A stretch of DNA of 64,000 nucleotides from Bretschneidera sinensis (GCA_023935145.1 CM043697.1:50945001-51009000); one strand, 5' to 3'. Positions 22,802 through 35,640 are shown, counted from the first letter of the stretch. Numbers and translations: made by a program. The notes: generated by a model not told the origin, from the letters alone.

Positions 22802-23735
22802 ATGGAATCTAATAACTATACCGAAGAACATTCCTATACTAGACCTCTTTTGTTCAATGGCTCAAACTATAACTACTGGAAAAATAGAATGAAAATCTTC
22901 GTCAAATGACAAGATTATAATTTATAGAGAAACATTGAAGAAGGACCTAAAATTCCTACAAAGGAAATAACTATTGGAGAGATCAATCATACAATGCCTA
23001 AACTCAAAACGGAGTTTAATGAAGAGGATTGTAGAATGATGTCTCTAAATAGTAGAGCCACTAGCATGTTACATTGTGCTCTAGATATCGCTGAGTACAA
23101 TAAAAATTTTGCATATGTTTTAGCTAAGTAGATTTAGAATAAATTACAAGTTACATATGAAGGCACTAGCGAAGTAAAAAATCAAAAATTTATATGCTAG
23201 TGTCTGAGTATGAATCTTTCAAATTGTCTCCTAACGAAACTATTTCTCAAATGCACTCACATTTTACCACTATTGTTAACGATTTAAAGCTTCTTGGTAG
23301 GAACATTGAGGAGTTTGAACTAACAAAGAAGATCTTAAGATCTTTGCCATCCACTTGGAAAGCAAAGAAAACGGCCATAACGGAGGCCAAAGATCTCGAC
23401 AAACTTGATGTTGAAACACTTCTCAGATCACTATTAACATATGAGATGGAAGAAATGAATCCTGTTTCCAATGATGATGAGAAGAAAAAGAAATCGATTG
23501 CTCTCAAATCCTCTACAAGCAACAAAGAGGAAGAAAAGGATGGAGAGAATGAGAGCAATGAAGAAGATGGTGAGATGGCCTTAATGATCAAAAGGTTTCA
23601 AAAGTTCTTAAAAAAAGAGTAAGAAACCTTACACAAAGGATTCCACTCCAAAAAGGGAACCTATTATATGTTTCGGTTGCAAGAAGCCCGGTCACATCAA
23701 GGCCGATTGTCCAACAGAACATGCAATATGAGATT
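22802..23735 (+). pseudogene. gag of element C (copia UBN2-type)
   Basis: ATG at 22802 opens MESNNYTEEHSYTRPLLFNG and NYNYWKNRMKIFV, the typical copia gag start. There is a stop where a Gln/Ser is expected (about 22910) and others near 22927 and 23129. After a frameshift near 23190, a 142-codon frame (23194-23622) continues through the UBN2 capsid domain (VSEYESFKLSPNETISQMHS ... LRSLPSTWKAKKTAI) to an acidic Lys/Glu-rich tail. A further shift leads to a CCHC zinc knuckle (CFGCKKPGHIKADC, 23669-23710). The gene ends in a breakpoint at about 23732. Confidence 0.85.
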
Positions 23736-23864
23736 GAGCATAATTCTTGGCTTAAATTAAACTTTCAATAATTTTAGCATACTCACTTTGATTAACATAT
23801 GATCCTTCATTAGGTACCAATTTGAAATGAGGATCCATAGAAGTTTTACTCACAATCATAGTAA
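23736..23864 (-). pseudogene. Inverted fragment of Tork-like copia reverse transcriptase
   Basis: Read on the minus strand this gives MDPHFKLVPNEG then NQSEYAKIIESLI, a stop, AKNYAQS. It matches the C-terminal RT region of Tork-like copia elements (kTPMdp...NKGeSvSQxEYAxiIGSLMYamNCTRPDI). It is only about 43 codons, in opposite orientation to element C directly beside it. Confidence 0.65.
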
Positions 23865-23868
23865 CCAA

Positions 23869-26638
23869 GGGCATGTTTGGATTAGGTTTCCGAAAACTGT
23901 TTTCAGTTTTCAAAAACTAAAAGTAGTTTTCAAAAACCCAAAAACATGTTTGGCAAACAATTTTCAAAAGCAATTTTCAAAAATAGTTTTCTAAAAATCA
24001 GTTTTCAAACACTTGTTCTAGAAAAATCCAAATTGGAGTTTTCAAACCTAAAACGCTCTTCACTTTTCACTTTCCAAATTGGTGTTTTTCACAAACTCTC
24101 ATAACTATCTTCTCTCTTTACTCTCTCTCTTGTGAAGGCCACAATTTCAGTCTACTCCAGTTGCTTCCAATCACTTCCAAGGTCTACAAGTACCATGCAA
24201 GCTTGATTCATCAGCCTCCGAAACCACACAAAGCGATTGCTGTAAAGGAGACGGTAAGATCACTTTATCATCTCTCTCTAATTTTCTATCTCCAGATTTC
24301 AACTTCTTTTTTCCCCCTCTTTTTGCAATGAAATCTTTGGAAAAAAATTCAAGAAATGAGATCTTTATTATCTTTGGTTTAGCCTAACATCTTGTTAATT
24401 TATTTGATGTAATGTGAAATAAATACACCTAGTCAAATTAAGTCAAACAATGAACTGAGTTAGAAATCAAATCAAAATCTCATCAAGTCAAACAGTGAAC
24501 TAAGTTAGAAATCAAAATCTTAGTTCCATAATTTCATAATCTTCTTTTTTTTTTCCTATGTTTTTCTCGGCAAACAAACAGACATTTTTTGTTTTGTTTT
24601 GATTTTCGTGTGATTGTTTCGATTCGAGGTTCTTTCATGTGTTATATTGTTATCTTCGATCTTTTGTTGGTTTTTAACGTAATCTGCATTTTCTTTAACA
24701 TACTTTACTTTGAATTGTAGTTGGTAATGTTACAGCATCGAAACTCCCATTCCTGTGATTAATTGCATGCTATATTTTGATAAACTATTGTTTTATGTGA
24801 TATAGTAACAATTTGCAAGTAGTTTGCCAAATTTGGGGTCATAGCTGAATTTTAGTGAAATTTAGGATTCTAATATTAATCTTTGGTTTATGACATTTAG
24901 GAAATTGAGATTCTTCGAAACTTTCATTTTTTAGGGAGATCTCTACTTTGTTGACCTTTTTTTAGTAAAAGAAAATAATGTGAGTGGTAATTTTGAGAAA
25001 CAAATAACTTTTAGGGGTGATAGCATTTCGTGGGTTGAGCTATTAGATTGTAGCTGAAAGGCAGCACTTTGTAGTGTGGCAGTATTGTTTTATTATCATG
25101 GCTATGGCTTAAGATGAATTGTTTAAGATTTCAAAGAGATGAAGGTCTTGGCTATGAAGGTTACATTTGAATGGGGCTGATTCAAGCCTAACTTAAAAAA
25201 GAAAGAAAAAAGAATTCTTGTAGAGTAATTTAACATCCATGGCTTTTATAATTCTTATAACCATTTCTGGAATGTTTGAAACATCAAAATGAGTCATACC
25301 CCCCCTCTTGGGGAGGGTTGGTTAGATGGGTGAAAAGAGTACGGGTTTCAGTCTCAATTACTTGAGGGCATGTTTCTTTTTTGCCTCCTTACCCGACTGC
25401 TCCATTGGAAACTGTTGTTGTTGTTCGTGATGTCGTCAGTTTGGTTGTGCCATTGTGCTAGTAAGATGAGAAAATGAAAATACTATACAATGCTTAAAGA
25501 CTTGAAGTTCTCATCTGATTATGATTAAGACTGTGCTAATTTTATTATATTATGTTCTTAGTATGTCATGTTTAACGCATCATATGATGCCCTCTAGCCT
25601 TTACTGGAGGCAGCTTCTAGATTGAGGTGATTTGTGATTTTTAGATGTTCTTTTACATTAGTATAGATAAGATAATCTTTTCATAGTTTAAACACACCCA
25701 CCCTGAGAATAGACATACATTAGGCAGAATGACTAAGAAGCTTTTGCAGGGCCAATGCCATAACATTGGATAAGGATTAGTCTGTCATCATTCTTATAAT
25801 TGATAATATCTTTTCTAATTGTGCATCTTATCTGGAGTCAAATATCTTCATGTCTATGAATTTCACATGCTAAACAATGTGCAGTGTAGTTTTTATAGAG
25901 AGAGACATTAAAAAAAAAAAAGGTTTTTATAATGATGGTCGAATTTCCATGGAGTTATCTAATGAGAAAATTGATATTGGAGCTTTGACCACTCTACTTA
26001 TTAACATTCCAAGTCCAAGCATAGTTATGAAAATATTTAATCATCATTCTAGTGATTAGGAATAAATTCATATTGAAGTAAGGTTTGTTGTATACAAAAC
26101 ACAAGAAGGAAGCAGTTTTTCAGAGCTGAACCTAGTTACATGTTAATTGGCAAGATTGTGTCATCAAATGACGTACTTCGAAATGGAGATGTCCAATTTA
26201 GTTAGAAAGACTTGAAGTGTGCTTCTTGTAGCTATTGAGACTTGAGAGTTAGTTGATACTTCAAGTAAGGTTTAAGCAAAGTTTGTATGTGTGATATTTT
26301 TGCAAATTTTTTTCTATGTTGAAGCAGTAAAATTATTAAATTAGATATTACAAATGTCTATCTCACAGTGCAGTGTAGGTCACAGTGCATATGAGCATGA
26401 TTTTTAAGACACATGCTGAAACGAATTTGAAATCTACCAAAAAAGATTTTAGAGGCAATTAAATTAAGAATTGGAATAGAATCATAAATTAACTGTGACA
26501 TATGATAAAAAGGCAGATGGCTAACCAACAGACAGGGCCATAAGTTCAGTCAGATCTTAAAGAACAAGAACCCTGTAATTTTGGGTTAACCTGAAACTAG
26601 ATGACCCTAAGAATATTGTAGAACTAGAGGAGATATAT
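23869..26638 (+). other. Non-coding region with PIF/Harbinger-like left end
   Basis: Starts GGGCATGTTTGGAT, like the terminal inverted repeats of plant PIF/Harbinger elements, followed by AAAACTGTTTTC-rich sequence. At 24110-24252 there is CT-rich, UTR-like sequence ending in a plausible splice donor (GAGACG/GTAAGATC, GT at 24253). The remaining 2.4 kb is AT-rich with no ORF that I believe. A weak SINE-like pol III A/B box pair lies at 25325-25370. I could not find the matching right-hand terminal repeat. It may be the 5' part of the MYB/SANT locus at 63086, separated by F, but the flanks of F do not prove this. Confidence 0.4.
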
Positions 26639-27354
26639 TGATGGGAATCATGGTGGACTGAGTCTTAAAGATCCTTTGCAAGTTCCAAATGGGCCAATCA
26701 CAAGGTCAAGAGCTAAGAAGATCAAGGAAACAATGTAAGGATTGGTGCAATCCACTTGGGCTGAGTTTGTGAATTTATCGTGCAAGACCCCAACATTCAA
26801 GATGGGCTTAAAAGAAGAAGAACCAGCTTTAATCCATGTGATACAAGCTACAGAGGGGGGAGGCATAGCCTAGTGGTTTTGTGTAGACTTTTTATTTCAT
26901 TAAGTATATGTGTGTGGGCTTATTTTATGTTTCTATTATTGTAGGCTTTTGGGCCTATTTAATTCATTAAGTGGACTTCTTTTATTAGCTATAGGCATGT
27001 ATTTTAGGATGTTTTGGGCTTGAAGATGTTCAGCCCATGTCTTTTAATTGATGTAGGCCTTATTTGGCCCTAGGGTTTCATGGAGGGGTTCAAAAACACT
27101 TGTAGCCGCATTTTGAGAGTAAGTTGAACGTGAATGAAGTTTTCTTCATAGAGAATTTTCAATTTTCTCTTCTTGTTCTTGATTGAACTAAGAACTGATC
27201 AAAGGCAAATCCTTTGTGGCATTCTCACCGAATCTAGGTTCTTGAAACAAGATTTCGACAGGTCTAGATTATCTTGACTTGATTCTTGGCTTTCTTGGGT
27301 AAGTTTCAATTTGATTGTGGGTTCAAGGGATTTTCATCCCACAGGTTCACATCA
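26639..27354 (+). repeat. 5' LTR of element F
   Basis: 716 bp, TGATGGGAAT to GTTCACATCA. Its first 230 bp are homologous to the pol C-terminal coding region at 32734 onward and still encode similar residues, as expected when the pol frame overlaps the LTR. It matches the two 3' LTR pieces end to end. Confidence 0.92.
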
Positions 27355-27356
27355 TT

Positions 27357-27368
27357 TGGTATCAAAGC
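27357..27368 (+). other. Primer-binding site of element F
   Basis: TGGTATCAAAGC, one change from the initiator tRNA-Met site. Confidence 0.88.
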
Positions 27369-28146
27369 CCAGGCTCCAAATTAAGTCTGATTTATCTTTT
27401 TTAAATCTTGCATTTGGGTTTTGTCTTAGGTGTGTTCTAGGGTTTTCTATTCTGATCTGAGATTCCTTCTTCATTCTTGTTGATTTCGTGTGTTTGAATT
27501 CAGATCTGTGATTTTCATATTTAATTACTCGTGTACTTGATTCAAGAATTCAGATCTACGAATCCTTTAATAGATTACACGAATCTTTGCTTTAATTTCC
27601 ATATCTGTAATTTCCATATCTGTAATCTTTGCTTTGATTCTGTCTATTTCCATTTCTTGTTGTTGAAATCAGATCAATCTTTTTCCGAAAATTGCAATTA
27701 TTATTGTTGTTTGTGACTAAATCTATATTAAAAAAAAAATTTGGAACAGACTGTTTGATATACTTTGCAATCCGAAAATTGAAGTGATTTGGTGTTGATT
27801 GATCTTCATCTTTAAAGGGGTTGAGTATATCATCTTTAGTATCTTATTTCCTAATTGCTCTTTTCCTCATACAAATTCTTTGAGATCCGTGTCATTTTAT
27901 TGCTTTCTTGTTTCTTGAATCTATTGCTAGTTGGAATAATACAAGGTTGTGTCTTGATTTAGTTCAACTAGTTCTTAATGAATTTGAAAGAGAAAATAGG
28001 TGAGTTAAAAGGCCAGAGTGGTGAGAATAGTATTGGAAAAGGTAAAAAGAGTGAAACACAAGTGGAGTGACAATATTTGAGTGTTAACACGTAAGGAAGT
28101 GCGTGAGATTTTATAACTAACATTCTTGTTTTGCAGCGCATTAAAA
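27369..28146 (+). other. Untranslated leader of element F
   Basis: About 780 bp between primer site and gag ATG. It is AT-rich, with a short direct duplication (TTCCATATCTGTAATCTTTG-like, about 27596-27633). No ORF of note. Confidence 0.75.
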
Positions 28147-29230
28147 ATGTCTCATAAGAGTGACTCAACATGTAAGGAGGAGATGGATAATTCATTCTTT
28201 GTGTTGCAGGCCATGCAACAGTAGTTTGAACGGTTGAATTTGGTGTTGGGGGAGGTGAAGGATAAGATAGATCAGTAAGAGGTAATGATTAGAAATCTGC
28301 AAAGTGGGCGAGATAGGAGGAGATGTGAGCCTAGCGTTGAAAATGAGTATGAGAACGAAGAAGATGATGAGGATGAGGAAGACATAGAATCTGAAGTTGG
28401 AATGGCTGGAATGGGCAGACCTAGAAAAGGTAGGCGTGGAAGAGGACCTAAGAGAAATCCAAGGGGTCAAGATGGGGTAAATAGGAACCTTGGGAGCATC
28501 AAAATGAAAATACCATATTTCCAAGGTAGGAATGACCCTGAAGTCTATTTAGAGTGGGAGAAGAAAATAGAGTTGATTTTTTATTGTCACAATTATTCAG
28601 AAGAGAAGAATGTGAAGTTGGCGGTAATTGAGTTCATTGATTATGCAATATTTGGTGGGATCAATTAGTGACCAATAGGAGGAGGAATCATGAGAGACCT
28701 GTAGAAACATGGGGTGAGTTGAAGGCTCTCACGAGGCAGAGATTTGTACCTAGCCACTACTATGTTGACCTCTTCCAAAAATTACAAAACCTTACACAAG
28801 GGTCTAGGAGTGTAGAGGATTACAATAAAGAGATGGAGGTGGCTATGATTCGGGCTAATGTAAAGGAGGATCGAGAGACTACAATGGCCAGATTTTTAAG
28901 TGGTTTGAATAGGGACATAGCCAATATAGTTGAGTTTCAGCATTATGTGGAGGTAGAAGACATGGTGCATATGGCTATGAAGGTGGAGAGGCAATTAAAG
29001 AGAAAAGGGGCAGCAAGGTATACTTCAGTTTCAGCACTCATTGGAAACCAAAGTAGGATAGAAATGATCAAGTTGTAGCAAAGGGGAAGGATGAACCACC
29101 TAAGGGAAAAGATGAGGGAACTAGCAGGAACAAACCCAAGGTAGACTTCCAACCTTCAAGAAATAGAGATATTAAATGTTTTAAATGTTTGGGTTCAGGG
29201 CACATCGCGTCTCAATGTCCAAACAAGCGG
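28147..29230 (+). pseudogene. gag of element F (chromovirus)
   Basis: ATG at 28147. Two early stops (about 28222 and 28276) replace Gln-like positions, then the frame runs to 28668 through an acidic linker, an Arg/Gly-rich segment and the capsid start (IPYFQGRNDPEVYLEWEKKI). A frameshift at about 28665 moves to a second frame (28668-29078) with the rest of the capsid domain (RFVPSHYYVDLFQKLQNL, TQGSRSVEDYNKEMEVAMIR, EDMVHMAMKVERQLKRKG). A second shift leads to one CCHC zinc knuckle (CFKCLGSGHIASQC, 29177-29218). It is followed by protease in the same frame as the knuckle. Confidence 0.88.
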
Positions 29231-32200
29231 GTGATGGTTATGCATGACATTGGAGAGGTGATGACTGAGAGTGAGGATGATAGTGATGAGATGCCCGAGT
29301 TGGTCGATGCTAGTGATGATACTGGAGTGGAATACCCCATAGAAGGTGAGCCTCTTGTTACCAAGCATGCTCTCAATACGCAAATTAAGGTAGATGATAT
29401 AGAGCAACAGAGAGAGAATATATTTCATACTAGATGTTATATAAATAACAAGGTGTGTCGTATGCTTATAGATGGGGGAAGTTACACCAATGTAGCAAGT
29501 ACCACCTTAGTTGAGAAGTTGAGCTTACCTTTACTGAAGCATTCTAGACCTTATAAGTTGCAGTGGTTGACTAAATGTGGGGAGGTCAAGGTCAATAAGC
29601 AGGTTTTGGTGGCTTTTATCATTGGGAGGTATAGTAATGAGGTGCTTTGTGATGTAGTTACTATGCATGCTAGCCATATTTTGTTGGGGAGACCATGGCA
29701 GTATGATAGGAGGGTGATTCATTATGGGTTTAAGAACAGGTACAACTTTTTAAATGATGGAAAAACAATCAAGCTTGCTCCTTTAACCCCAAAATAGGTC
29801 TATGAGGACCAACTGAAGCTGAAAAGTGAAATTGAGTAGAAAAGAAAAGGTGAGGCCGAAACACAAGAATGAAAAATGAGGGTGAGGCTAAAACCTCAAG
29901 AAAAAGATAGGGTGAAAAAGAAAATTGAGAGATGGCTGAGAATAAAGAAAAGATAGTGGAGCCACGAGATTAAAAAAAAAACCTGCAGAGAGAAAAGGAA
30001 AGACAAAGATAAGTTTTATGCAAAGGAGAGTGAGATTAAGAGGGCCTTCTTAGTAGATCAGCCTATGATTTGCCTTGTTTACAAAGAATTTTATCTTAAT
30101 ATTGATGAAACTAACCAATCTCTTCCTAGTTTGTTTGTTTCTTTGTTGCAGGAGTTTGAGGATGTATTTTCGGAGGAGATACCGAGTGAGTTGCCGCCCA
30201 TTAGAGGCATTAAGCATCAAATTGATTTCGTACCTAGAGCCAATATTCCAAACTGACCAGCCTATAGGAGTAATTTAGAGGAGACAAAGGAGCTTCAAAG
30301 GCAAGTTAAAGATTTGATGAGCAAGGGGTACTTGAGGGAGAGCATGAGCCCAGGTGTAGTTCCAGTGCTACTAGTGCCAAAGAAGGATGGGACTTGGAGG
30401 ATGTGTGTTGATTGTTGAGCGGTCAATAATATTGCGGTAAAGTATCGTCATCCCATTCCTAGATTAGATGATATGCTTGATGAATTGCATGGCTCATGTA
30501 TTTTCAGTAAAATAGATCTTAAAAGTGGATACCATCAAATTAGAATGAAAGAGGGAGATGAATGGAAAATTGCTTTTAAAACTAAATATGGACTATATGA
30601 ATGGTTGGTTATGCCATTTTGACTTACAAATGCGCCTAGTACTTTCATGAGATTAATTAACCATGTATTACGTGCGTTTATACTTTGATGATATCTTAGT
30701 GTACAGCAAGAACTTAGATGAACATATTAAGCATTCGAGATGTGTGTTGGATGTGTTGAGATGTGAAAAATTGTATGCTAATTTTAGAAATGTACCTTTT
30801 GCATGGAAAAAGTTGTTTTTCTTGGTTATATTGTTAGTACAAAAGGTATTGAGGTGGATAAAGATAAAGTCAAGGCCATCAAGGAGTGGCCAACGCCTGA
30901 AGGCATCACTGAGGTAAGAAGCTTTCATGGTTTAGTTAGCTTTTATAGGTGTTTTGTTAAGGATTTTAGCACCATTACTGCACCACTCACTGAAATAATT
31001 AAAAAGAATGTTGAATTTCATTGGGGGATTGATCAAGCAAATGCATTTGCTACTATTAAAGAAAGGTTATGTTCTGCACCTGTGTTAACATTACCTGAAT
31101 TTAACAAAAATTTTGAGATTGAATGTGATGCCTCAGGAATAAGATTGGAGCTATTTTGATGCAGGATAAGAAGTCCATAGCCTTCTTCATTGAGAAGCTA
31201 AGTGGGGTAGCCATGAATTACCCCACTTATGACAAAAAACTTTATGCTCTTGTTCGCGATCTAGAGACGTGGCAGCACTACATTTGGCCTAACAAGTTTG
31301 GGATCCACACCGATCATGAATCATTGAAGCATCTCAAGGGTCAAGGTAAATTAAATAAGAGACATGCTAGATGGATAGAATATATCAAGACCTTTCCTTA
31401 TGTCGTCCGTTACAAGTAAGGTAAGGAGAACATTGTTGCTAATGCTTTATCACGGAGGTATGTACTTCTTACTTCTATGGGTGCTAAAATGCTTGGGTTT
31501 GAATATGTGAAAGACATGTATGCTAATGATGCTGATTTTTCTGATGTGTATATGGCGTGTAATAAAGTGACATTTGGTAAGTTTTACAAGCATGATGGTT
31601 ACTTGTTTAAAGAAATCAAATTGTGTGTGCCAAATTGTTCAATACGTGAATTATTGGTGCGTGAAGCACATGGTGGAGGATTAATGGGACACTTTGGTGT
31701 CAGGAAAACCTTAGAAATTTTACATGAATATTTCTTTTAGCCTAGGATGAGAGAGACGTCACTTGAACATGTGATAGGTGCCTTACATGTAGAAAGGTCA
31801 AATCTAAGGTTTTACCACATTGATTGTATACACCCTTACACGTTCCTAGTGAACCATGGGTAGACATATCTATGGACTTTTTTTGGGGCTGCCTAGGATA
31901 AAAAAGGGTAGAGATTCTATTTTTGTGGTAGTGGACAGATTTAGTGAAAGGCACATTTCGTTCCATGCAATAAAACAGATGATGCCACAAACATAGCTGA
32001 TTTGTTTTTCAAGGCAATAGTGTGACTCCATGGTGTACCTAGGACTATTATTTCTGATAGAGATGTTAAATTCCTTAGCTATTTTTGGAAGGTTTTGTGG
32101 GGAAAATTAGGTACCAAACTTTTATTTTCCATTACTTGTTATCCACAGACTGACGGACAGACTGAAGTAGTCAATAGGACTCTAACTCAACTCTTACGTA

Positions 32201-32717
32201 CTGTCATTCAAAAGAATTTAAAAACTTGGGAGGACTGTTTACCATTTATAGAGTTCGCATATAATAGGACTATACATACTACTATTTCTTATTCTCCTTT
32301 TGAAATTGTTTATGGTTTTAATCCGCTTACTCCTTTAGATTTGATGCCTTTACCTATTGATGAAAAGGGTAGTTTGGATGGACACAGGAAGACGAAATTG
32401 GTGAATTCAATTCATGATAGTACGGCTTCAAATCGCGCAGAAGAATGAAAAGTTTGCTTCTCAAGCCAATATAGGGCGAAAGCGTGTCATCTTTGAACCA
32501 GGAGATTGGATTTGGGTTCATATGCGCAAAGAAAGAATCCCAGCCCATAGAAGGACTAAATTGCATCCTCGAGGAGATGGACCTTTCCAAATCCTTGAGA
32601 AAATTAATGATAATACTTATAAAGTGGATCTTCCATATGAGTATAATGTCTCTGCTACTTTCAATGTTTCTAATCTTTCTCCCTTCGATGCAGGTGACGA
32701 TTCAAGGTCGAATCCTT

Positions 32718-32733
32718 TTGAGGAGAGAGGGAA
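32718..32733 (+). other. Polypurine tract of element F, inside the pol frame
   Basis: TTGAGGAGAGAGGGAA directly before the 3' LTR start TGATGGG. It encodes part of FEERGN, so the tract is translated. Confidence 0.8.
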
Positions 32734-32905
32734 TGATGGGCACCATGGTGGACCGAGTCTTAAAGATCCCTTGCAAGTTCCATATGGGCCAATCACAAGG
32801 TCAAGAGCTAAGAAGATCAAGGAAGTAATGCAAGGATTGGTGCAATCCACTTGGGCTAAGTTTGCAAATTTATCAAGCAAAACCCCAACATTCAAGATGG
32901 GCTTA
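32734..32905 (+). repeat. 3' LTR of element F, left piece
   Basis: Collinear with 26639-26808. It ends at GCTTA (32901-32905), the target duplication of element D, and resumes at 61411. Confidence 0.92.
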
Positions 32906-34035
32906 TGATCGGTGCAAAACTGCAAGTGCATAATATCGTAGTTTTATAGTAAAGTGATTAGAAGAGTATCGTCCTCAGGGATTGGTAACTTTACTTCTGA
33001 CAAGTACCGAAATTATACTTATCTCGATTTTATTTAGAAAAATATCTTTTTATTGTTTGTAATTGCAATATGAAATAAAATCAATTTAAAGAAAATAATC
33101 AAAGGAAAATAATGTTGTTTTTCGAATATCAAATTAATAAGAGAAAGAACTTCTAGGAAATCGATTTCACTTAATTCCTCATTATGCTTAACTCATCTAA
33201 CTAATTAAAATTAATCCTCTCTGTTTGTTAGCGAAATCTCCAACTTATCCAAAAGCCTCTTTCGATAATCAATTGGAAAAATTCTTGTTCATCATTCTAC
33301 ACAAGAGTATGCAAATTAATAAAACAAGAAAGCATTAAGACCAGCGATTTTTTTTAGACTACGCAAGTTCATATAAGTCTTTCGATTCCTATATTTACCT
33401 ATGCTGAAATATCCAAGTTATATCATGTAATTCCTTCATCTAATTAATGGCCAGTCAATTAGAAGCAATATTTTCAAAATAAATCAGCCAAACATAGAAG
33501 ATAATTACTGCAAATCAGCATAGAAAAGCAAGCATGGTTTGAAATTAAATTACATCGTTTTCCTAGAATAAAGAAAGTTTAGTTCATGCTTAAAATTAAA
33601 TTTAACAGCAATTAATTCACCATAATTCCGTAAACCAGTGTGTGTTCAGCTACTGTGGAGAGTTGTTGTGCGATCAGCGCTGGATACCGAGTAGGGGGCA
33701 AGGTAGGTGCTAGTTGTGAGGAAGCAGCTGCTGGAGACGGTAGCCGCTAGTGCCGAATTAGGACAACTACTGTTGCCGGATGAGGAGGAAAGGGTTGCCG
33801 ACTATCTCTCTAGGGCTGTGTCTCTAGGGCTGCATCTTTAGGGTTGCAGGCTGTCTCATTTAATTATGGTTTCTCCCTTTCCTTTATATAGGTTCCAAAG
33901 TCTTCAATTAAAATTTTCTTTTTTAAACAAGAGAAAGAGTCATTTGATGAAGCCTAAAACAAACAAAAATTAATAAAATTATATTAAAGTTAAAAGTTAA
34001 GACGTGATAAAAATAGGAAATTTTGCACGGCATCA
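32906..34035 (-). repeat. 3' LTR of element D
   Basis: 1130 bp. It matches 54630-54737 plus 59938-61410, but lacks the internal duplications seen there. A TATA-like run (TATATAAAGG on the minus strand) lies at about 33882-33891. Three tandem GGGCTG(T/C)-containing copies lie near 33810-33850. Confidence 0.88.
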
Positions 34036-35640
34036 AACACCCTTAAACTTAAAAATTTATTTGTTCTCAAATAAAAATAAAACGTACGCAGAGAAAAATC
34101 TCATTACTCAGCAAGCCATGATCTGAATGTAGATTTCATTACTAGTATCTTACTCCTTTAATATCAAGGATAGTAGGAAAATCAATCAAAAAATTTGCAA
34201 TTTGTAAAGCAAGAGTTAAGAAATTACTTCAACCTAAGGCTAAGTCCTTGAGTATGTGTGTGATATAGTCAATTAAACTCCAAACCACCTGTAAACTCAA
34301 ATAAAAGTAGAACAATTGAAACCAGAGGAATTCTCTCAAAACTTAACTCCATAAATCCAATTTTCAGAAACCCTCTCCACTAATGTAGTCAACACCAAAA
34401 TCAGAGATCAAAAGGTCTTTAATCAGGTTGTAATGACAGGCCATGAGGTGAGGGCTAAGAAAGAAATGGATAAGGAAAATTAAAGCAAACTAGGAAAATA
34501 CTTAGTGGAAAGAACAATAAAAGAGATATCCACATGTGTCAAACCATAACTCTTTCTCGACTGCATGCTCATACTGGTGACATTATTGTTGTTATGCTTA
34601 ATGAAGTAATACCAAGTACACTTTTAACAAAATCTGAAGTGACTACACTCCATTCATTGAGTTTTCTCTATTTTATACTTTCTTCCCTGATGGATAAATC
34701 ACCTCTAGGCAAAAAACAAACCCAGTAAAAATACTTCTTTCCTTTTTTTTTATACACTTGGATCAAACAGAGCATAATTTCCTTTGAACTAACTTTCTCT
34801 TTAAATGTAGATTCCCGCCAAAGTATTTTCTCAAACTGTAAAAGATAAATTCATGGTTTTTCAGGCTTAGAACAGGAATGGTTAATGTAGTTAAAAGAAT
34901 AAATAAAAGCTTAAATAAAGTAAGGCTCAAGCGGGGTTGACTATGGAAGTACACCATGCAATGATGGTATGATAACTAGGACGGCTGGGAAAGCTTTTTG
35001 GTTATGAAAAAAAAAATGTCTAGATCATTTCTCAAATATTTGGTATCAACTAGGATTTCTCCTCAAGGATCCATCAATGGATTTTAGAGTAAAGCAAGAT
35101 TGAACTCCTCGACCCAGTTGATCCTACACATTCTTTTTGTCAGCAAAATGGAAATAAAGAAAAAAATGACTATGTGCTCAATTATGTTCAAGGACAAAGA
35201 TTTAAATCAAAGTATCCACAAAACTCAGCCTGACATAAAAGAAATTTTCAAAAAATTTCTCAGTCCTATCCTCGATCACAAATTTCATATTCATAGAGAA
35301 TTCAATCATAGTCAAATGCATGCTTGGTAAGAAAATTCAAAAACTCAAGATTTATAAAATCACAAGTAAAGTAAAATAACCAACAATCAAGAGGAAAAAA
35401 TGACTATAGAGTTTACATCCCCACACTTAAACTCAACTATGTCCTCATTGTGATTCAAAAAAAGAGAAAGATTAAATAAATGAAAGGAATTTCCCTGGTT
35501 TCATGGTGAATCTACAGTAGTTTGCAATTTCCAGCTCTTTATTCTTGCTAATAAACCTGCATCAAAATCCAAATTATTCAAAATAAAAATAAAAATAAAA
35601 TAGTAAAAGAAAGTTCTATGAGCTACCTCCCAGAAAAGCT
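34036..35640 (-). other. 3' untranslated region of element D
   Basis: About 1.6 kb with no credible ORF. The minus strand shows a polypurine-like TTTAAGTGTGGGGA preceded by AATGAGGACATAG (35418-35451), and a terminal polypurine tract (TTTAAGGGTGTT) beside the LTR. A GGGAGGTAGCTC motif at the pol end (about 35620-35631) corresponds to A's GGGAGGCAACC. Confidence 0.65.

Larger units (their letters stand above)
21639..23735 (+). mobile_element. Element C: SIRE-like Ty1/copia fragment (LTR plus gag)
   Basis: A 1.1-kb LTR, a tRNA-Met primer site and a gag with one zinc knuckle follow in normal order. The sequence then breaks off at about 23732, with no protease or later pol. The LTR starts exactly at the end of B's RNase H, suggesting insertion into or replacement of B's 3' end. 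SIRE-type assignment rests on the gag C-terminus (EMALMIKRFQKFLKK) and CFGCKKPGHIKADC knuckle. Confidence 0.78.
29231..32908 (+). pseudogene. pol of element F (protease, RT, RNase H, integrase, C-terminal CR region)
   Basis: Protease: CRMLIDGGSYTNVAS (about 29458), LLGRPWQYDRR (about 29683), stop at 29797. [32 protein letters not shown], a stop where Arg is expected (about 30417), [15 protein letters not shown], and YFDDILVYSKN (about 30682), catalytic Asp pair intact. RNase [10 protein letters not shown], then a 1-bp shift near 31145. Integrase: zinc-binding HHCC region 31660-31770, broken by a stop at 31738; frameshifts near 31800-31990; core motif [12 protein letters not shown] (about 32150). 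The C-terminal part (FEPGDWIWVHMRKERIP, then SATFNVSNLSPFDAGDDSRS) continues past the polypurine tract into the LTR as PYGPITRSRAKKIKEVMQGL. Confidence 0.88.
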
